Source of the DNA: JACMLX01 sp040384325
GTDB lineage: Bacteria > Gemmatimonadota > Gemmatimonadetes > Gemmatimonadales > Gemmatimonadaceae
DNA length: 64,000 bases
NCBI GenBank assembly: GCA_040384325.1
Contig: JAZKJL010000006.1
Span: 496,001 to 560,000 of the forward strand
Direction: 5' to 3'
Shown: positions 24,970 through 35,400 of the stretch, piece by piece
Layout: each line of letters starts with the position of its first letter
Position numbering within the stretch: the first letter of the stretch is position 1
Program-made: the position numbers and the translations under genes
The notes under the pieces: generated by a model
Told to the model about the DNA's origin: nothing
The model's database searches: none
What the model saw: the letters and a program-made list of their open reading frames with translations, nothing else

Positions 24970-26140
24970 CGGCACGCTGCACGCGCTGGTGGACGACGAG
25001 CTCGATGACACCGAGCGCGCGTCGATCGAGGCGCACCTGGCCACCTGTGGCGATTGCGCGAAGCGATTCGCCGAGGCGACCGCGATGGCGCGTCAGGTGG
25101 CGTCGCTGCTCGGCGCGCTGGACGAGGTGCCGGCACCGGTGCGTATCCAGCCGGCGGCACCGCGCGTCGCCGATGTCGGCACGGCACCGACGGTGGCGCG
25201 GGTGACACCGATCGGGCGTCGCTTCGTGACGCTGCGACGCGTGGCACTGGCTGCCAGTGTGCTGCTGGTGGCGGGGGTGAGTTACCAAGTGGGGCAGCGG
25301 CGACCGGCGGTGACGGACGGCAGCAGCGAGGCCGCGCCGACCAGTGCCACGGCGCCGCCTCAGACGACGCTGGCGAGCGGCGCGGCAGCACCCGTCGAAA
25401 CCATCGTCACGCGGGCCGGGCCCGTCGCGCCAGACGCACGCGTCGAACCGCGGCGCACGGCGGTGCGCGTCGCAGCGGTGCCGGTCGCGTCGGATCGCGG
25501 CGATGCGATCGTCACGGCACGGGTGCCGACACCGGTGGTGGCGATGGCGCCGCGTGCGGAACCGCTGACTGCGCCGCCGCCGGCACCATCGGTGGCCGAG
25601 TTGACGCAGCAGAAGGCGGCGGCGGAACGACAGGCCGTGCAGGCCAGCGAGGCGTCGCTGGATCGTGCGGTGCAGGCCACCGGCGGACAGGTGGCGCAAC
25701 GTCGCACCGTCACGGCCGATGCGCAGGACCAGCAGCGCGCGGCGCCGTCGTCGGACGTGGCACGTGCCTACCAGCGTGCGCGGGAGGTGGCGCCGTCGGC
25801 CGCGTCAGCGAATGTCGTCGCGGCCGAACCAGCGTCGCTCGGTTTCGCATCGCCGGTCGCGCCGGGCGCGCTGGCAGGATACCGCGCCACGGACGAAGTG
25901 CTGAAGCCGGCGGTGGTGCGTCGCCGGTACGTGGCCGCTGACGGCACCACGTTGCTGCTGACCATCGCCCCGTCATCGACCGACGTGGCCAAGCCGACGG
26001 CGAAGGCCTCGCCCGAATTCACCGTCTCCACGGTCAACGGCCGCAGCACCGTGCGCTGGCAGGTGCCGGGGCTGTCGTACGAGTTGCAGGGTGCGCTGTC
26101 ACCTGACTCGCTGGTGAAGCTCGCGACGCTGCTGCGCTGA
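24953..26140 (+). CDS. ZAS-type anti-sigma factor with long extracytoplasmic region
   Basis: A 395-residue membrane anti-sigma factor. The cytosolic head has H28-x3-C32-x2-C35 (AHLATCGDC), the zinc-binding ZAS motif. A single helix (RRVALAASVLLVAGVSYQVG) lies near residues 85-105. The large periplasmic region is Ala/Pro-rich, then ends in a compact domain of about 85 residues (starting near VLKPAVVRRRYV and ending ALSPDSLVKLATLLR). It is expected to hold the ECF sigma factor at the membrane until an envelope signal releases it. It overlaps the sigma gene and ends before a bidirectional terminator. The start ATG 24953 directly precedes the conserved N-terminus. Confidence 0.88.
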   Translation: MSHVDDGTLHALVDDELDDTERASIEAHLATCGDCAKRFAEATAMARQVASLLGALDEVPAPVRIQPAAPRVADVGTAPTVARVTPIGRRFVTLRRVALAASVLLVAGVSYQVGQRRPAVTDGSSEAAPTSATAPPQTTLASGAAAPVETIVTRAGPVAPDARVEPRRTAVRVAAVPVASDRGDAIVTARVPTPVVAMAPRAEPLTAPPPAPSVAELTQQKAAAERQAVQASEASLDRAVQATGGQVAQRRTVTADAQDQQRAAPSSDVARAYQRAREVAPSAASANVVAAEPASLGFASPVAPGALAGYRATDEVLKPAVVRRRYVAADGTTLLLTIAPSSTDVAKPTAKASPEFTVSTVNGRSTVRWQVPGLSYELQGALSPDSLVKLATLLR

Positions 26141-26156
26141 GCATCTGCACCACGAA

Positions 26157-26196
26157 CGACGAAGGCCGCCTCGCTGTTGCGGGGCGGCCTTCGTCG
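26157..26196. terminator. Bidirectional hairpin terminator between converging genes
   Basis: A perfect 14-bp inverted repeat (CGACGAAGGCCGCC / GGCGGCCTTCGTCG) with a 12-base loop sits between the anti-sigma stop at 26140 and the helicase stop at 26207, which converge here. It can serve both transcripts. Confidence 0.8.
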
Positions 26197-26206
26197 TCGC
26201 ATCGGC

Positions 26207-27667
26207 TCACTCGCGGTAGGGCGACCCACCGCTGCGTGCGCCACCCGAACCGCCGCCACCACGACGGCGACGGCGCGGAGCGCCACCTTCACCGGCCGGA
26301 CGCGCGCCACCACCGCTGTTCGCGCCGTCGGCCGATGGCCGTGCCGGCGCCGCCGATGGACGACGTGCTGCTGATGATGATGAGCCGCCACCACCACCGC
26401 GCGGTGCCGATGCGGCCTGGCCTCCGGCCTTTCGCGCTGCCTTCTCTGCCGCGCGCTGACGATCCGCCGCCTTGCGTGCGCGAATCTCCTTGATCCGTTC
26501 GGCGATCGGGACCTCGAACGCCTGCGCGGTGCGGGCGCTGTAGTCGAAGTCGGGCAGCGTCACGCGCGGCAGGCGACGACCGACCGCCTTCTCGATCGCG
26601 CGCACGTCCGCTTCCTCGTCCGGCGCCACGAACGTGAAGGCATCACCGGTCTGCTCGGCGCGCCCGGTGCGGCCCACGCGATGGATGTAGTCCTCCGGCT
26701 GCGCGGGCACGTCGAAATTCACCACATGTCCGAGGTCGGCCACGTCGATGCCGCGCGCGGCGACGTCGGTGGCCACCAGCACGCGGATGGTGCCGTTCTT
26801 GAAACCATCCAGCGCCGCCACGCGCGCAGCCTGCGAGCGATTGCCATGGATGCGTGCGGCCGAGACGCCGTGCTTCTCCAGCAGCTCGAAGAGGCGGTTG
26901 GCCCGATGCTTGGTGCGCGTGAACACCAGCGCCTCCTGCATGTCGCCACGTTCCAGCAGCTTCACGAACAGGGCCGGCTTGAGGTCCTGCGACACCGGAT
27001 AGAGCGCCTGCGTGATGCCGCTGGCCGGCGCCGACTTCCGTTCGAGGTTGATCTGCGCCGCGTCCTTCAGCAATTCGCGCGAGAGCTGCACGATCGCGTT
27101 CGGCATGGTGGCGCTGAACAGCAGCACCTGCTTCTTCGCCGGCAGGTGGCCGAGGATGCGCTTGATGTCGGGCAGGAACCCCATGTCCAGCATGCGATCG
27201 GCTTCGTCCAGCACCAAGTGCTGCACGCCGGCCAGCGACGCGTAGGGCTTGGTCATGTGATCCAGCAGGCGGCCGGGCGTGGCCACCATCAGGTCCACCT
27301 TGGTGCGGAACGCGTGCTCCTGCGGACCCATGCCGACCCCACCGTAGATCGCGGCGCTGGTGAGCGGCGTGTGCACCGAGAGCGCCTGCGCCGTCTCCAG
27401 CACCTGCAGCGCCAGTTCGCGCGTCGGCACCACGATCAGCGCCCGCGTCGTGCCGCGCTTGCCGGCCAGCATCCGGTGCAGGATCGGCAGCAGGAAGGCG
27501 GCGGTCTTGCCGCTGCCCGTTTGCGCGCAGGCCAGCACGTCCCGCCCGTCGCGGGCCGGGGGAATGGAGTCGGTCTGGATCGGCGTCGGCCTGGCGAACC
27601 CCAGCTCCTTGACGGCTTGCATGAGGGCCGCGTCGAGCGACAGGGACGCGAACGTGGGAACGGCCAC
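26207..27667 (-). CDS. DEAD-box RNA helicase (RhlE-like)
   Basis: A 486-residue ATP-dependent RNA helicase. The motifs are in order: Q motif (GFARPTPIQ), Walker A AQTGSGKT, PTRELALQ, DEAD in VLDEADRML, SAT in LLFSATMP, TDVAARGIDV and HRVGRTGR. The C-terminal 100 residues are a basic, Gly/Ser/Arg-rich tail ending GGSGGARSGGSPYRE, as in RhlE-type proteins that unwind structured RNA and aid ribosome assembly or RNA decay. The start is uncertain; GTG 27667 (VAVPTFASLSLD) matches the family N-terminus, and GTG 27706 is a longer alternative. It follows the hybrid kinase gene on the same strand. Confidence 0.94.
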   Translation of the reverse strand: MAVPTFASLSLDAALMQAVKELGFARPTPIQTDSIPPARDGRDVLACAQTGSGKTAAFLLPILHRMLAGKRGTTRALIVVPTRELALQVLETAQALSVHTPLTSAAIYGGVGMGPQEHAFRTKVDLMVATPGRLLDHMTKPYASLAGVQHLVLDEADRMLDMGFLPDIKRILGHLPAKKQVLLFSATMPNAIVQLSRELLKDAAQINLERKSAPASGITQALYPVSQDLKPALFVKLLERGDMQEALVFTRTKHRANRLFELLEKHGVSAARIHGNRSQAARVAALDGFKNGTIRVLVATDVAARGIDVADLGHVVNFDVPAQPEDYIHRVGRTGRAEQTGDAFTFVAPDEEADVRAIEKAVGRRLPRVTLPDFDYSARTAQAFEVPIAERIKEIRARKAADRQRAAEKAARKAGGQAASAPRGGGGGSSSSAARRPSAAPARPSADGANSGGGARPAGEGGAPRRRRRGGGGSGGARSGGSPYRE

Positions 27668-27736
27668 GGGATTTTGGGACAGAGGTCTACGATGCCCGCA
27701 GGGCACGTTGCCCCGGGACCGTGCAAGATACTCCGC

Positions 27737-29683
27737 TCAGGCGCGCTGTGTGGTGCGGCGGCGCGAGGCGCGCAGGGCGCCCTGGATCGCGTCGGTGAGC
27801 TGCGCCAGCGAATACGGCTTGTCGAGCACCGCGTCGATGCGCGTGTCGCGCAGGCTCTCGGCGGTCACGCGCCCCGTGTACCCGGTGCTGAGGATGATCG
27901 GCATCGTGGGGCGCAGCGTGCGCACATGCTCGGCCAGCGTGAGGCCGGTCATGCCGGGCATGGTCTGGTCGGTGATGATCACCGAAATGTCATCGTGGTC
28001 GTCGAGGATCTCGAGCGCCTCGCGGCCGCTGCCGGCCGTCAGCACACGCATCCCCGCCGACACGATGCCACGCTCGGCGGCGCGCAGGATGGCCGGTTCG
28101 TCGTCCACCAGCAGCACCATCGGCGCGCTGGCCGACACCGCCAGCCGGTCACGCGGCGTGATGATCGCGGTGGACCAGAGTGGTGTGCTGAACATCACGC
28201 TCGCCCCTTCCTCGGGCGGCGGCACCAGCGCGAACAGCAGCTCGAAGTTGGTGCCGCGTCCTTCCACGGTGTCGATGTGCACCGAGCCGTGATGCGACAG
28301 CACGATGCCATGCAGCACCGCCAGCCCAAGACCCGTGCCTTCGCCGATCGGCTTGGTGGTGAAGAACGGCTCGAAGATGCGCTGGCGCACGTCGTCGCTC
28401 ATGCCGGTGCCGGTGTCGCGCACCTGCAGTCGCACGTAATGCCCGTAGAGCAGCTGCGGATGCCGCGTGTCGTGCTGGTGCTCGTCGAGCTGGACGGTGT
28501 CCACCGTCACCCGCAGCATGCCACCACCGGTGGCGCGCATCGCATGCTCGGCGTTGCTGCACAGGTTGAGCAGCAGCTGTTGCATCTGTGTCGCGTCGCC
28601 GTTGATCCAGGTGTCGGCGCTGCGCACTTCGACCAGCAGCTGCACGGTGCTGGGAATCGTCGCCCGCAGCAGCGTCTGCGCGTCGGTGATCAGCGCCGCG
28701 ACGTTGATGCGCGCCCGGGTGGGCACCGACCGGCGCGAGAACATCAGGATCTGCTTCACGATGTCGCGGGCGCGGTCGCTGGCATGCACCACCGCGTTCA
28801 GCGATTCCAGCACGCCCGCCTCGTCGTGGTCACTCACCGCCAGCTGCCCGATCTCGGCGTTGGCGCGAATCACCGTCAGCAGGTTGTTGAAGTCGTGCGC
28901 GACGCCGCCGGCGAGTGTGCCGAGCGCCTCCAGGCGCTGGCTGGCCAGCAGCTGTGCCTCCAGCTCGCGACGCTCCGCCTCCAGCCGCTTCACCTCGCGC
29001 AGGTCACGCAGGTGGAAGTGCAGCAGCTCACCCTCATCGAGCGGGATGCGCGTGCGACGCAGCGCGACCGGGATCATCGCGCCCTGCACCGTGCGCACCT
29101 CGACCTCGAACGACAGGTCGTACAGCTCATGGCCGGAATCCGAGTCCGCCGTCACCTGCGCAGCGCTGATGCCGATCAATCGCTCGGCGCAGCCATCAGC
29201 CAGCAGCGCCGCCGCCGCCGGATTCGCGGCCACGATGCGCGTCCCATCGGAGAGCAGCTGCGGGTCTGCGCCGCGATCGAACAGGTAGCGGAATCGTTCC
29301 TCACTGACGCGGACCCGCTGCGCCGAGGCCTCAGCGACCCGCGCCCGTTCGACGAGTGCGTTGCGGCGCCGGCCCACTGCAACGCCGGCCAACGCCAGCG
29401 CCACCGCGCCCGTCACCGTGATCGCCGGCCATGTCACGCCACCGAACCCCGGTGCTGCAACGGCAGTCCCCTGGGCTGCGCCCACCGACGCGAGCGTCGC
29501 CGTGCACGCAGCGCAGAGCAGCGCGGGCAGGCGTCGTCGGCATGGGATCGCAACGGCCGGAATCACGACGATGGTCGGGAGCGAAGGGTGGCGCGAAGCG
29601 AACCGGGAAACGACCACGACAATATGCGTCGTGTGTCCAGTCAAAACATTATTCGCCTCTAATTGCTCACAGCATGTCACCAT
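27737..29683 (-). CDS. Hybrid sensor histidine kinase with receiver domain
   Basis: A two-component sensor of about 648 residues. The N-terminus has a hydrophobic export/anchor region (VVIPAVAIPCRRRLPALLCAAC, then ITVTGAVALALAGVAVG). A PAS domain begins at SEERFRYLFDRGAD. The phosphoacceptor region is TLAGGVAHDFNNLLT, with the His in the H-box. An ATPase domain follows, with LCSNAEHAM and EPFFTTKPIGEGTGLGLAV. The C-terminal receiver has VDDEPAILR, ITDQTMPGMTG with the acceptor Asp, and the conserved Lys in LDKPYS. The start is uncertain: the first ATG in the hydrophobic lead (29683) is used, but a GTG further in is possible. No separate response regulator is next to it. Confidence 0.88.
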   Translation of the reverse strand: MVTCCEQLEANNVLTGHTTHIVVVVSRFASRHPSLPTIVVIPAVAIPCRRRLPALLCAACTATLASVGAAQGTAVAAPGFGGVTWPAITVTGAVALALAGVAVGRRRNALVERARVAEASAQRVRVSEERFRYLFDRGADPQLLSDGTRIVAANPAAAALLADGCAERLIGISAAQVTADSDSGHELYDLSFEVEVRTVQGAMIPVALRRTRIPLDEGELLHFHLRDLREVKRLEAERRELEAQLLASQRLEALGTLAGGVAHDFNNLLTVIRANAEIGQLAVSDHDEAGVLESLNAVVHASDRARDIVKQILMFSRRSVPTRARINVAALITDAQTLLRATIPSTVQLLVEVRSADTWINGDATQMQQLLLNLCSNAEHAMRATGGGMLRVTVDTVQLDEHQHDTRHPQLLYGHYVRLQVRDTGTGMSDDVRQRIFEPFFTTKPIGEGTGLGLAVLHGIVLSHHGSVHIDTVEGRGTNFELLFALVPPPEEGASVMFSTPLWSTAIITPRDRLAVSASAPMVLLVDDEPAILRAAERGIVSAGMRVLTAGSGREALEILDDHDDISVIITDQTMPGMTGLTLAEHVRTLRPTMPIILSTGYTGRVTAESLRDTRIDAVLDKPYSLAQLTDAIQGALRASRRRTTQRA

Positions 29684-29739
29684 TGCCGGCTCGCTGGCAA
29701 CTGAGCGGCGGAAACCCCGGCGCGTGCGGCTGCAAGAAC

Positions 29740-29776
29740 GACGGGGCGGCACCACCGAAGTGGGCCGCCCCGTCGC
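29740..29776 (-). terminator. Hairpin terminator after the S9 peptidase gene
   Basis: A perfect 12-bp inverted repeat (CGACGGGGCGGC / GCCGCCCCGTCG) with a 13-base loop starts 22 bases beyond the stop of the S9 peptidase at 29798 on the minus strand. There is no clear T-tract. Confidence 0.65.
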
Positions 29777-29797
29777 ACATGTGATGTGACCGCGTCG

Positions 29798-32191
29798 TTA
29801 CGACTGAGTCGGTGGCTCCGGGTCGCCCTCTTCATCGGGCGTCGTGCCATCGGGGCCGGCGGCATCGGCCGGGCGCACGATGAGGTAATTGTCCGGCGGC
29901 GTGACGCCGAGCAGATGTTGCACGAAGTAGTCCCAGCGCCGGCGGATGAAGTACGGTTCGTTGAGCGAGTGTGGCCGGTTCGGCGCGATGATCAGGTCGA
30001 AGGTGCGGTTGGCCTTGATCAGCGCGTCCACCATCTGGATCGTCATCGCAGGGTGCACGTTGTCGTCCATGTCACCGTGCATCAGCAGCAGGTGGCCCTT
30101 CAGGTTGCCGGCCATGGCGGCGTTGGCCTGGCTGTCGAAGTTGTCACTTCGACGCACCGAATCACGACGCAGCAGCCCCTGGTACTTCTCCGCCCAATAG
30201 ATGTTGTAGCTGCGGTTGTCGTGATTGCCGGCACCGCTGACGGCGACCTTGAAGAACTCCGGGTAGCGCAGGATCGCGTCGGTGCTGGCGAAGCCGCCGC
30301 CCGAATGGCCGAAGATGCCGACCTTGTCGATGTCGATGAACGCATGGCGCGACGCCAGCTGCTTGATGGCGGCGATGTGGTCGGGCAGGCCGTTGTCGCC
30401 GAAGTTGCCGTAATAGCTGTCGTGGAATGCCTTGCTGCGCAGTGGTGTGCCCATGTGATCGATCTGCACCACCACGAAGCCCAATTCCGCGATCGCCGCC
30501 GGTTCACCGGCCGCCTTGTAACTCCATGCGCCCACCGACCCGACTTGCGGGCCCGGGTAGATGTGCGAGATGATCGGGTAGCGGCGGGTGGTGTCGAGGT
30601 TCGACGGCAGGTACATCACGCCGTAGATGTCCGTCACGCCATCGCGCGCCTTGACCGAGAAGACCTTGGCGCCCTTGAAGCCGATCGCCGCCAGCTGCGA
30701 CGCGTCGGCCTTCTCCAGCACCTTCAGCACGCGACCGGTCACCGCGTCGCGCAACACCGTCACCGACGGCGCCTCGATGCGCGAATACGTGTCCACCAGG
30801 TAGCGGCCGTTCGGGCTGGCCGAGATCCGATGGTCACCATCCTCGCTGGTCAGCTTCTGGAATCCGCTGCCGTCGAAGTTGGCCGAGTACAGCTGCGCGT
30901 AGTACAGGAACCCGTCGCCCTCGCGGCCACGGCCGGTGAACCAGACGCGCTTCGTCTTTTCGTCCACCGCCACGATCGTCCCCACCTGCCAGGGGCCTTC
31001 GGTGATGCGATTCTTCAGCTGGCCATCGGCGCCGTAGCGATAGAGGTGACCCCAGCCGTCACGCTCGGACCAGAACAGCGTTTCGCCGTCCTCGGTCACG
31101 TAGTTCGGCGTCTGGTCGACCGGGTTGCCGAGTTCCACGAACGTGCGCGACGAATCCGCCGCGAGCCGCTTCACGGCGCCGCTGGCGGCGTCGATCTCGA
31201 GCACCGTGGCCACCTTCGAGCCGCGTGAGAGCGTGGTCAGGTACGCGCGCGTGCTGCCCGCGTTCCAGGCCGAGTCGCGCGCCGAGAGATTCCACGATGC
31301 CTGTGCCGGCGCCGGATCGAGCGCCACGCGGAGGTTCGACTTCGCCTCGCGGTCCAGGATGTGGAAGCCGGGCTTCGGGATCACCGTGTCGCCCGGCAGC
31401 GCGTACGGCTGCGAGAACGCGCGCGGCCGCTGCGACGTGTAGCTGATGTACGGCATCATGGCCACGCCACGCGTGTCCTGGCGTCCCACCAGCAGGTGCC
31501 GTGAGTCGGGGGCCCACTTGATCTGCGGACGTCGTGGCGCGAGCCGCGTCGCGAGACGCTGCTGTGGCGTCGGGTCACCGAGGCCGTAGCTCCAGCCGGC
31601 AATGCCATCGGTGGTGAGGCGCACCGAGTCGGCCGCCACGCCGCGCGGCCGGACGTAGACGTTGTGGTTCGCCACGTACGCTTCCCACTTCCGGTCGGGA
31701 CTCAGCACGAACGGCACCTCGCTCGGCAGCGTATCGGCGGCGAGGCACTTGTAGGCACCGATGTCGCAGGTCAGGCGACGCCGTCCGAAGCGGAACTCGA
31801 TGTTGCGCTCGTCATCGCCATCCTTTGCGAAGCGGAAGGTGCGGAACGGCAGCTTCATCGGATCGATGCTGGTGTCGGCGGCGGTGCTGATCGCAGCCGC
31901 CAACTTCGCGTTGTCGAACAGCGGTTCACGCGCGCCGCGCACCGGATCGACCAGCACGAACTCGGCGCCCTGCCGGACCTTGTTGCGATACCAGAAACGG
32001 GCGCCGTCCTTCAGCCACTGCGGCTGCACTTCGTCACCGGTGACGAAGCGCGTGCTGTTCCACGACAGCAACTGCTCGGCGCGATCGTAACGGACATCGC
32101 GCACGGGTGGGGTCGCCGACGCCTGCGCGCCGGCCTCGATGGTGGTGACGCCGGCGAGGACGACGGCGGCGACGGTGAAACGCAGGTGCAT
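29798..32191 (-). CDS. Exported S9B family prolyl/dipeptidyl peptidase
   Basis: A 797-residue secreted serine peptidase. A signal peptide (RFTVAAVVLAGVTTIEAGAQ) precedes a beta-propeller (about 40-560, with repeated WAPDSRHLLV-type blade sequence) and an alpha/beta-hydrolase domain. The catalytic triad is visible: Ser630 in GHSGGG, Asp709 in HGDMDDN and His741 in RPHSLNEP. The layout is that of DPP-IV-like enzymes, which release dipeptides after proline or alanine. Such enzymes are common in peptide-feeding Bacteroidota and Gemmatimonadota. The ATG at 32191 starts the signal peptide. It is divergent from the TonB receptor gene, so a shared role in peptide use is plausible. Confidence 0.94.
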   Translation of the reverse strand: MHLRFTVAAVVLAGVTTIEAGAQASATPPVRDVRYDRAEQLLSWNSTRFVTGDEVQPQWLKDGARFWYRNKVRQGAEFVLVDPVRGAREPLFDNAKLAAAISTAADTSIDPMKLPFRTFRFAKDGDDERNIEFRFGRRRLTCDIGAYKCLAADTLPSEVPFVLSPDRKWEAYVANHNVYVRPRGVAADSVRLTTDGIAGWSYGLGDPTPQQRLATRLAPRRPQIKWAPDSRHLLVGRQDTRGVAMMPYISYTSQRPRAFSQPYALPGDTVIPKPGFHILDREAKSNLRVALDPAPAQASWNLSARDSAWNAGSTRAYLTTLSRGSKVATVLEIDAASGAVKRLAADSSRTFVELGNPVDQTPNYVTEDGETLFWSERDGWGHLYRYGADGQLKNRITEGPWQVGTIVAVDEKTKRVWFTGRGREGDGFLYYAQLYSANFDGSGFQKLTSEDGDHRISASPNGRYLVDTYSRIEAPSVTVLRDAVTGRVLKVLEKADASQLAAIGFKGAKVFSVKARDGVTDIYGVMYLPSNLDTTRRYPIISHIYPGPQVGSVGAWSYKAAGEPAAIAELGFVVVQIDHMGTPLRSKAFHDSYYGNFGDNGLPDHIAAIKQLASRHAFIDIDKVGIFGHSGGGFASTDAILRYPEFFKVAVSGAGNHDNRSYNIYWAEKYQGLLRRDSVRRSDNFDSQANAAMAGNLKGHLLLMHGDMDDNVHPAMTIQMVDALIKANRTFDLIIAPNRPHSLNEPYFIRRRWDYFVQHLLGVTPPDNYLIVRPADAAGPDGTTPDEEGDPEPPTQS

Positions 32192-32477
32192 GGCGCGGTG
32201 ACCGGGACGGGTGGGACAGTGGTCGAGCATGGCGACTGGACCATACGCGGTGACGCTCCGGTCCGCTGTAGTGCCCGCTGTGACGGGCCCGACGTGCGGA
32301 CACGGATCGGTGTGGCTGCGCGTAGATGGCCACGGGCGCGTCCGTCGCCCCGCACGAGCCAACGCTGGCTGCACCGCTGGTGTACTCCCCTCCGACTGGG
32401 CGCGTCCGCGGATGCTGGTCCCGGTCCGGAGGTGCAGGCACGCCATCGCATCCTCCGCTCTCCCCGCTCGACGACTC

Positions 32478-35400
32478 ATGATGCTTTCCATCGCTCCGGC
32501 GCGCCGACTGCGCCACGCTGCTCTGTCACTGCTGGCCCTCTGTGCGCTGCCGCTGGCGCTCGGGGCCCAGGTCGGCTCGTCCACCGACATCATCACCGGC
32601 GTGGTGAAGACGCCGGCCGGCGTGCCGGTCGAAAATGCGCAGGTCGAGGCGCAGTCCACCGAGACCCAGGTCACGCGCCGCCAGCGCACCAACGCGCAGG
32701 GCAAGTACACCATCCTGTTTCCCGACGGCGGCGGCACCTATCGCATGACGGTGCGCTACATCGGCTTCCAGCCGACGGTGATCACGCTCACGCGCAACGG
32801 CGACGACGATCGCATCGTGCGCAACATCACGCTCGGCCAGAGCACGGCGCAGACGCTGGCGCGAGTCGAAGTGCGCGGACAGCGCCGCCCGCAGCAGCAG
32901 GGCCCCGGCGGCGGTCCGCCGTCGCCAGGTGGCTCGGAGCGGGTGGTCGATGGCGGCCAGGCCGCGCGCCTGCCGGTGGATGCTTCCGACCCGACCGCGA
33001 TCGCCTCGCTGGCACCGGGTGTGGTGCTGACCAGCGCCGACACCTCGGGAGGCGGCGGCGCGGCCAACTTCAGCGTGGCCGGCCAGTCGGCCGCCAGCAA
33101 CAACGTCACGCTCGACGGCCTCTCGTTCTCGGCCGGCTCGGTGCCGCAGGACGCGATCCGCGGCACGCGTGTCGTCACCAACACCTATGACGTGGCCCGC
33201 GGCCAGTTCTCCGGCGGCCAGGTGTCACAGACCACGCGCAGCGGCACCAACGTGGTCCAGGGTTCGCTGTCGTACATCGGGCGTTACCGCGAGTTCACGG
33301 TGGAGCAGGGTGGCACCACCGGCGCCTTCGGTGGTGCATTCAACCAGAACCAGTTCGGCGCCGGCGTCGGCTTCCCGATCATCAAGGACAAGCTGTTCTT
33401 CTTCGGCGCGCTGCAGGGCCGCCGCCGTGCCGACCTGCTGCCGTCGCTGCTGGCCGCCGATGACGCGACCCGCGCACGCCTCGGCGCCGCGCCCGATTCG
33501 GTGGCGCGCTTCCTGTCGCTGGTGAACGGCTACGGCGTGGCCGGTGCCGGTGGTGTGATCGAGGACAATCGCAACGCCGACAACCTCACGGTGCTCGGCC
33601 GCATGGACTACTCGCTGGCCGATGCGCACACGCTCACGCTGCGTGGCGACTGGCGCCTGAACGACCAGACGCCGACCCGCGTCGGCTCGCTGGCGCTGCC
33701 GCAGACCGGCGGCACCACCGAGAATCGCGGCGGTGGTGGCTCGATCGTGCTCTCGTCGCGCTTCGGCACCGGCGTGATCAACGAACTGCGCGCCGGCATG
33801 CAGGTCGACAACCGCACCGGCACGCCGTTCGTCACGCTGCCGCTGGGTCGCGTGCAGGTGCTCTCCGACCTCAGCGACGGCACGCAGGGCTTCAGCACGT
33901 TGCAGTTCGGCGGCAGCACCTCGCTGCTGGCGCAGAGCGACAACACCGTGTTCGAGGCCACCAACGAGACGTCGCTGCTGCTCGACGGCGGCAAGCATCG
34001 CCTGAAGGTCGGTGGGCTGATCAACCGCACCGGTTACACGCAGGACCAGGCGTTCAATCGCTTCGGCACCTTCACGTTCAACTCGCTGGCCGACTTCCAG
34101 GCCAACACGCCCGCCACATTCCAGCGCACGCTGGCCTCACCCGAGCGCACCGGCAGCACGGTGAACTCCGGCATCTACATCGGCGACACCTGGCGCCCGC
34201 GCGATGGCCTGCAGCTGGTGCTCGGCAGCCGCTTCGAGGCGTCGTCGTTCAGCGGCGCACCGGCCCGCAACTTGGCCGTCGACAGCGCCTTCGGGCGCAA
34301 GACCGACATCATCCCCAGCGATGCGGCGTTCCTGCCGCGCATCGGCTTCAGCTGGTCGCCACGCCAGCCCGAGAATGCCAACGGCGGCAACCCGTTCGGC
34401 CAGGGCCAGCTCACCGTGCGCGGCGGCGTGGGTCGCTTCCGCGACGCACCCAACACGCAGCTCTTCTCCGGCGCGCAGACGGCCACGGGCCTGAGCACGG
34501 GTGAACAGGCGATCTTCTGTGTCGGTGCCGGTGTGCCGATTCCCGACTGGACCGGCTACTTCGCCGATCCGTCGAGCGTGCCGACGCAGTGCCTGGCCGG
34601 TGGACCGCCGGCGCAGCTGAACACCGCGCGCAACGTGACCACGTTCGACAGCGAATACGGCAACCCGCGTGCGTGGCGTGGCTCGATCGGCGCCTCGCGT
34701 CGCATCTTCGGCCGCATGAGCCTCAACGTGGACCTCAGCGGCTCGCTGGGCGAAGCGCAGACGGGCTATCGTGACCTGAACCTCAACACCACGCCGCAGT
34801 TCACGCTGGCCTCCGAAGGCAACCGGCCGATCTTCGTGCCGGCGTCGGCGATCATCCCGACCACCGGCGCGGTGCCGGTGCAGCTGTCGCGCAACGACCA
34901 GCGTTTCGGGTCGGTGTACGACGTGAACTCACGCAACAAGTCCGAGCAGTGGCAGGCCACCGTGTCGTTCGGCGGCTTCACCAGCAAGGGCGCGATCATC
35001 AACACCAGCTACACCTACTCCGACGCGCGTGCGCAGGGCGGTTTCGGGTTCGGCGGCGCTGGCGGCGGCTTCTCGTCGGCCACCACGGCCGGCGACCCGA
35101 ACGTCGCGGAATGGGCGACCAGCGCGTTCAACCGTCGCCACAACGTGATCAGCACGGTGACGTATCCGCTGACGTCGAGCTTCGAGATCACGGCCATCGG
35201 CCGCATGACCTCGGGTTCGCCGTTCACGCCGCTGGTCAGCGCCGACATCAACGGTGATGGCGCGCGCAACGACCGCGCGTTCATCTTCGATCCGGCCACG
35301 GCCGGCGACGCCGACCTGGCGGCGGGCATGCAGAAGCTGCTGGCCTCGTCGGGCAACACGGCGCGGCAGTGCATCCAGTCGCAGCTCGGGCAGCTGTCGT

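Noticed and set aside
29620..29660. A -35-like TTGACT upstream of the first hybrid kinase
   Set aside because: The nearest -10-like hexamer (TATTGT) is only about 14 bases away, too close for a usual sigma-70 promoter, and it would lie inside the chosen coding start.
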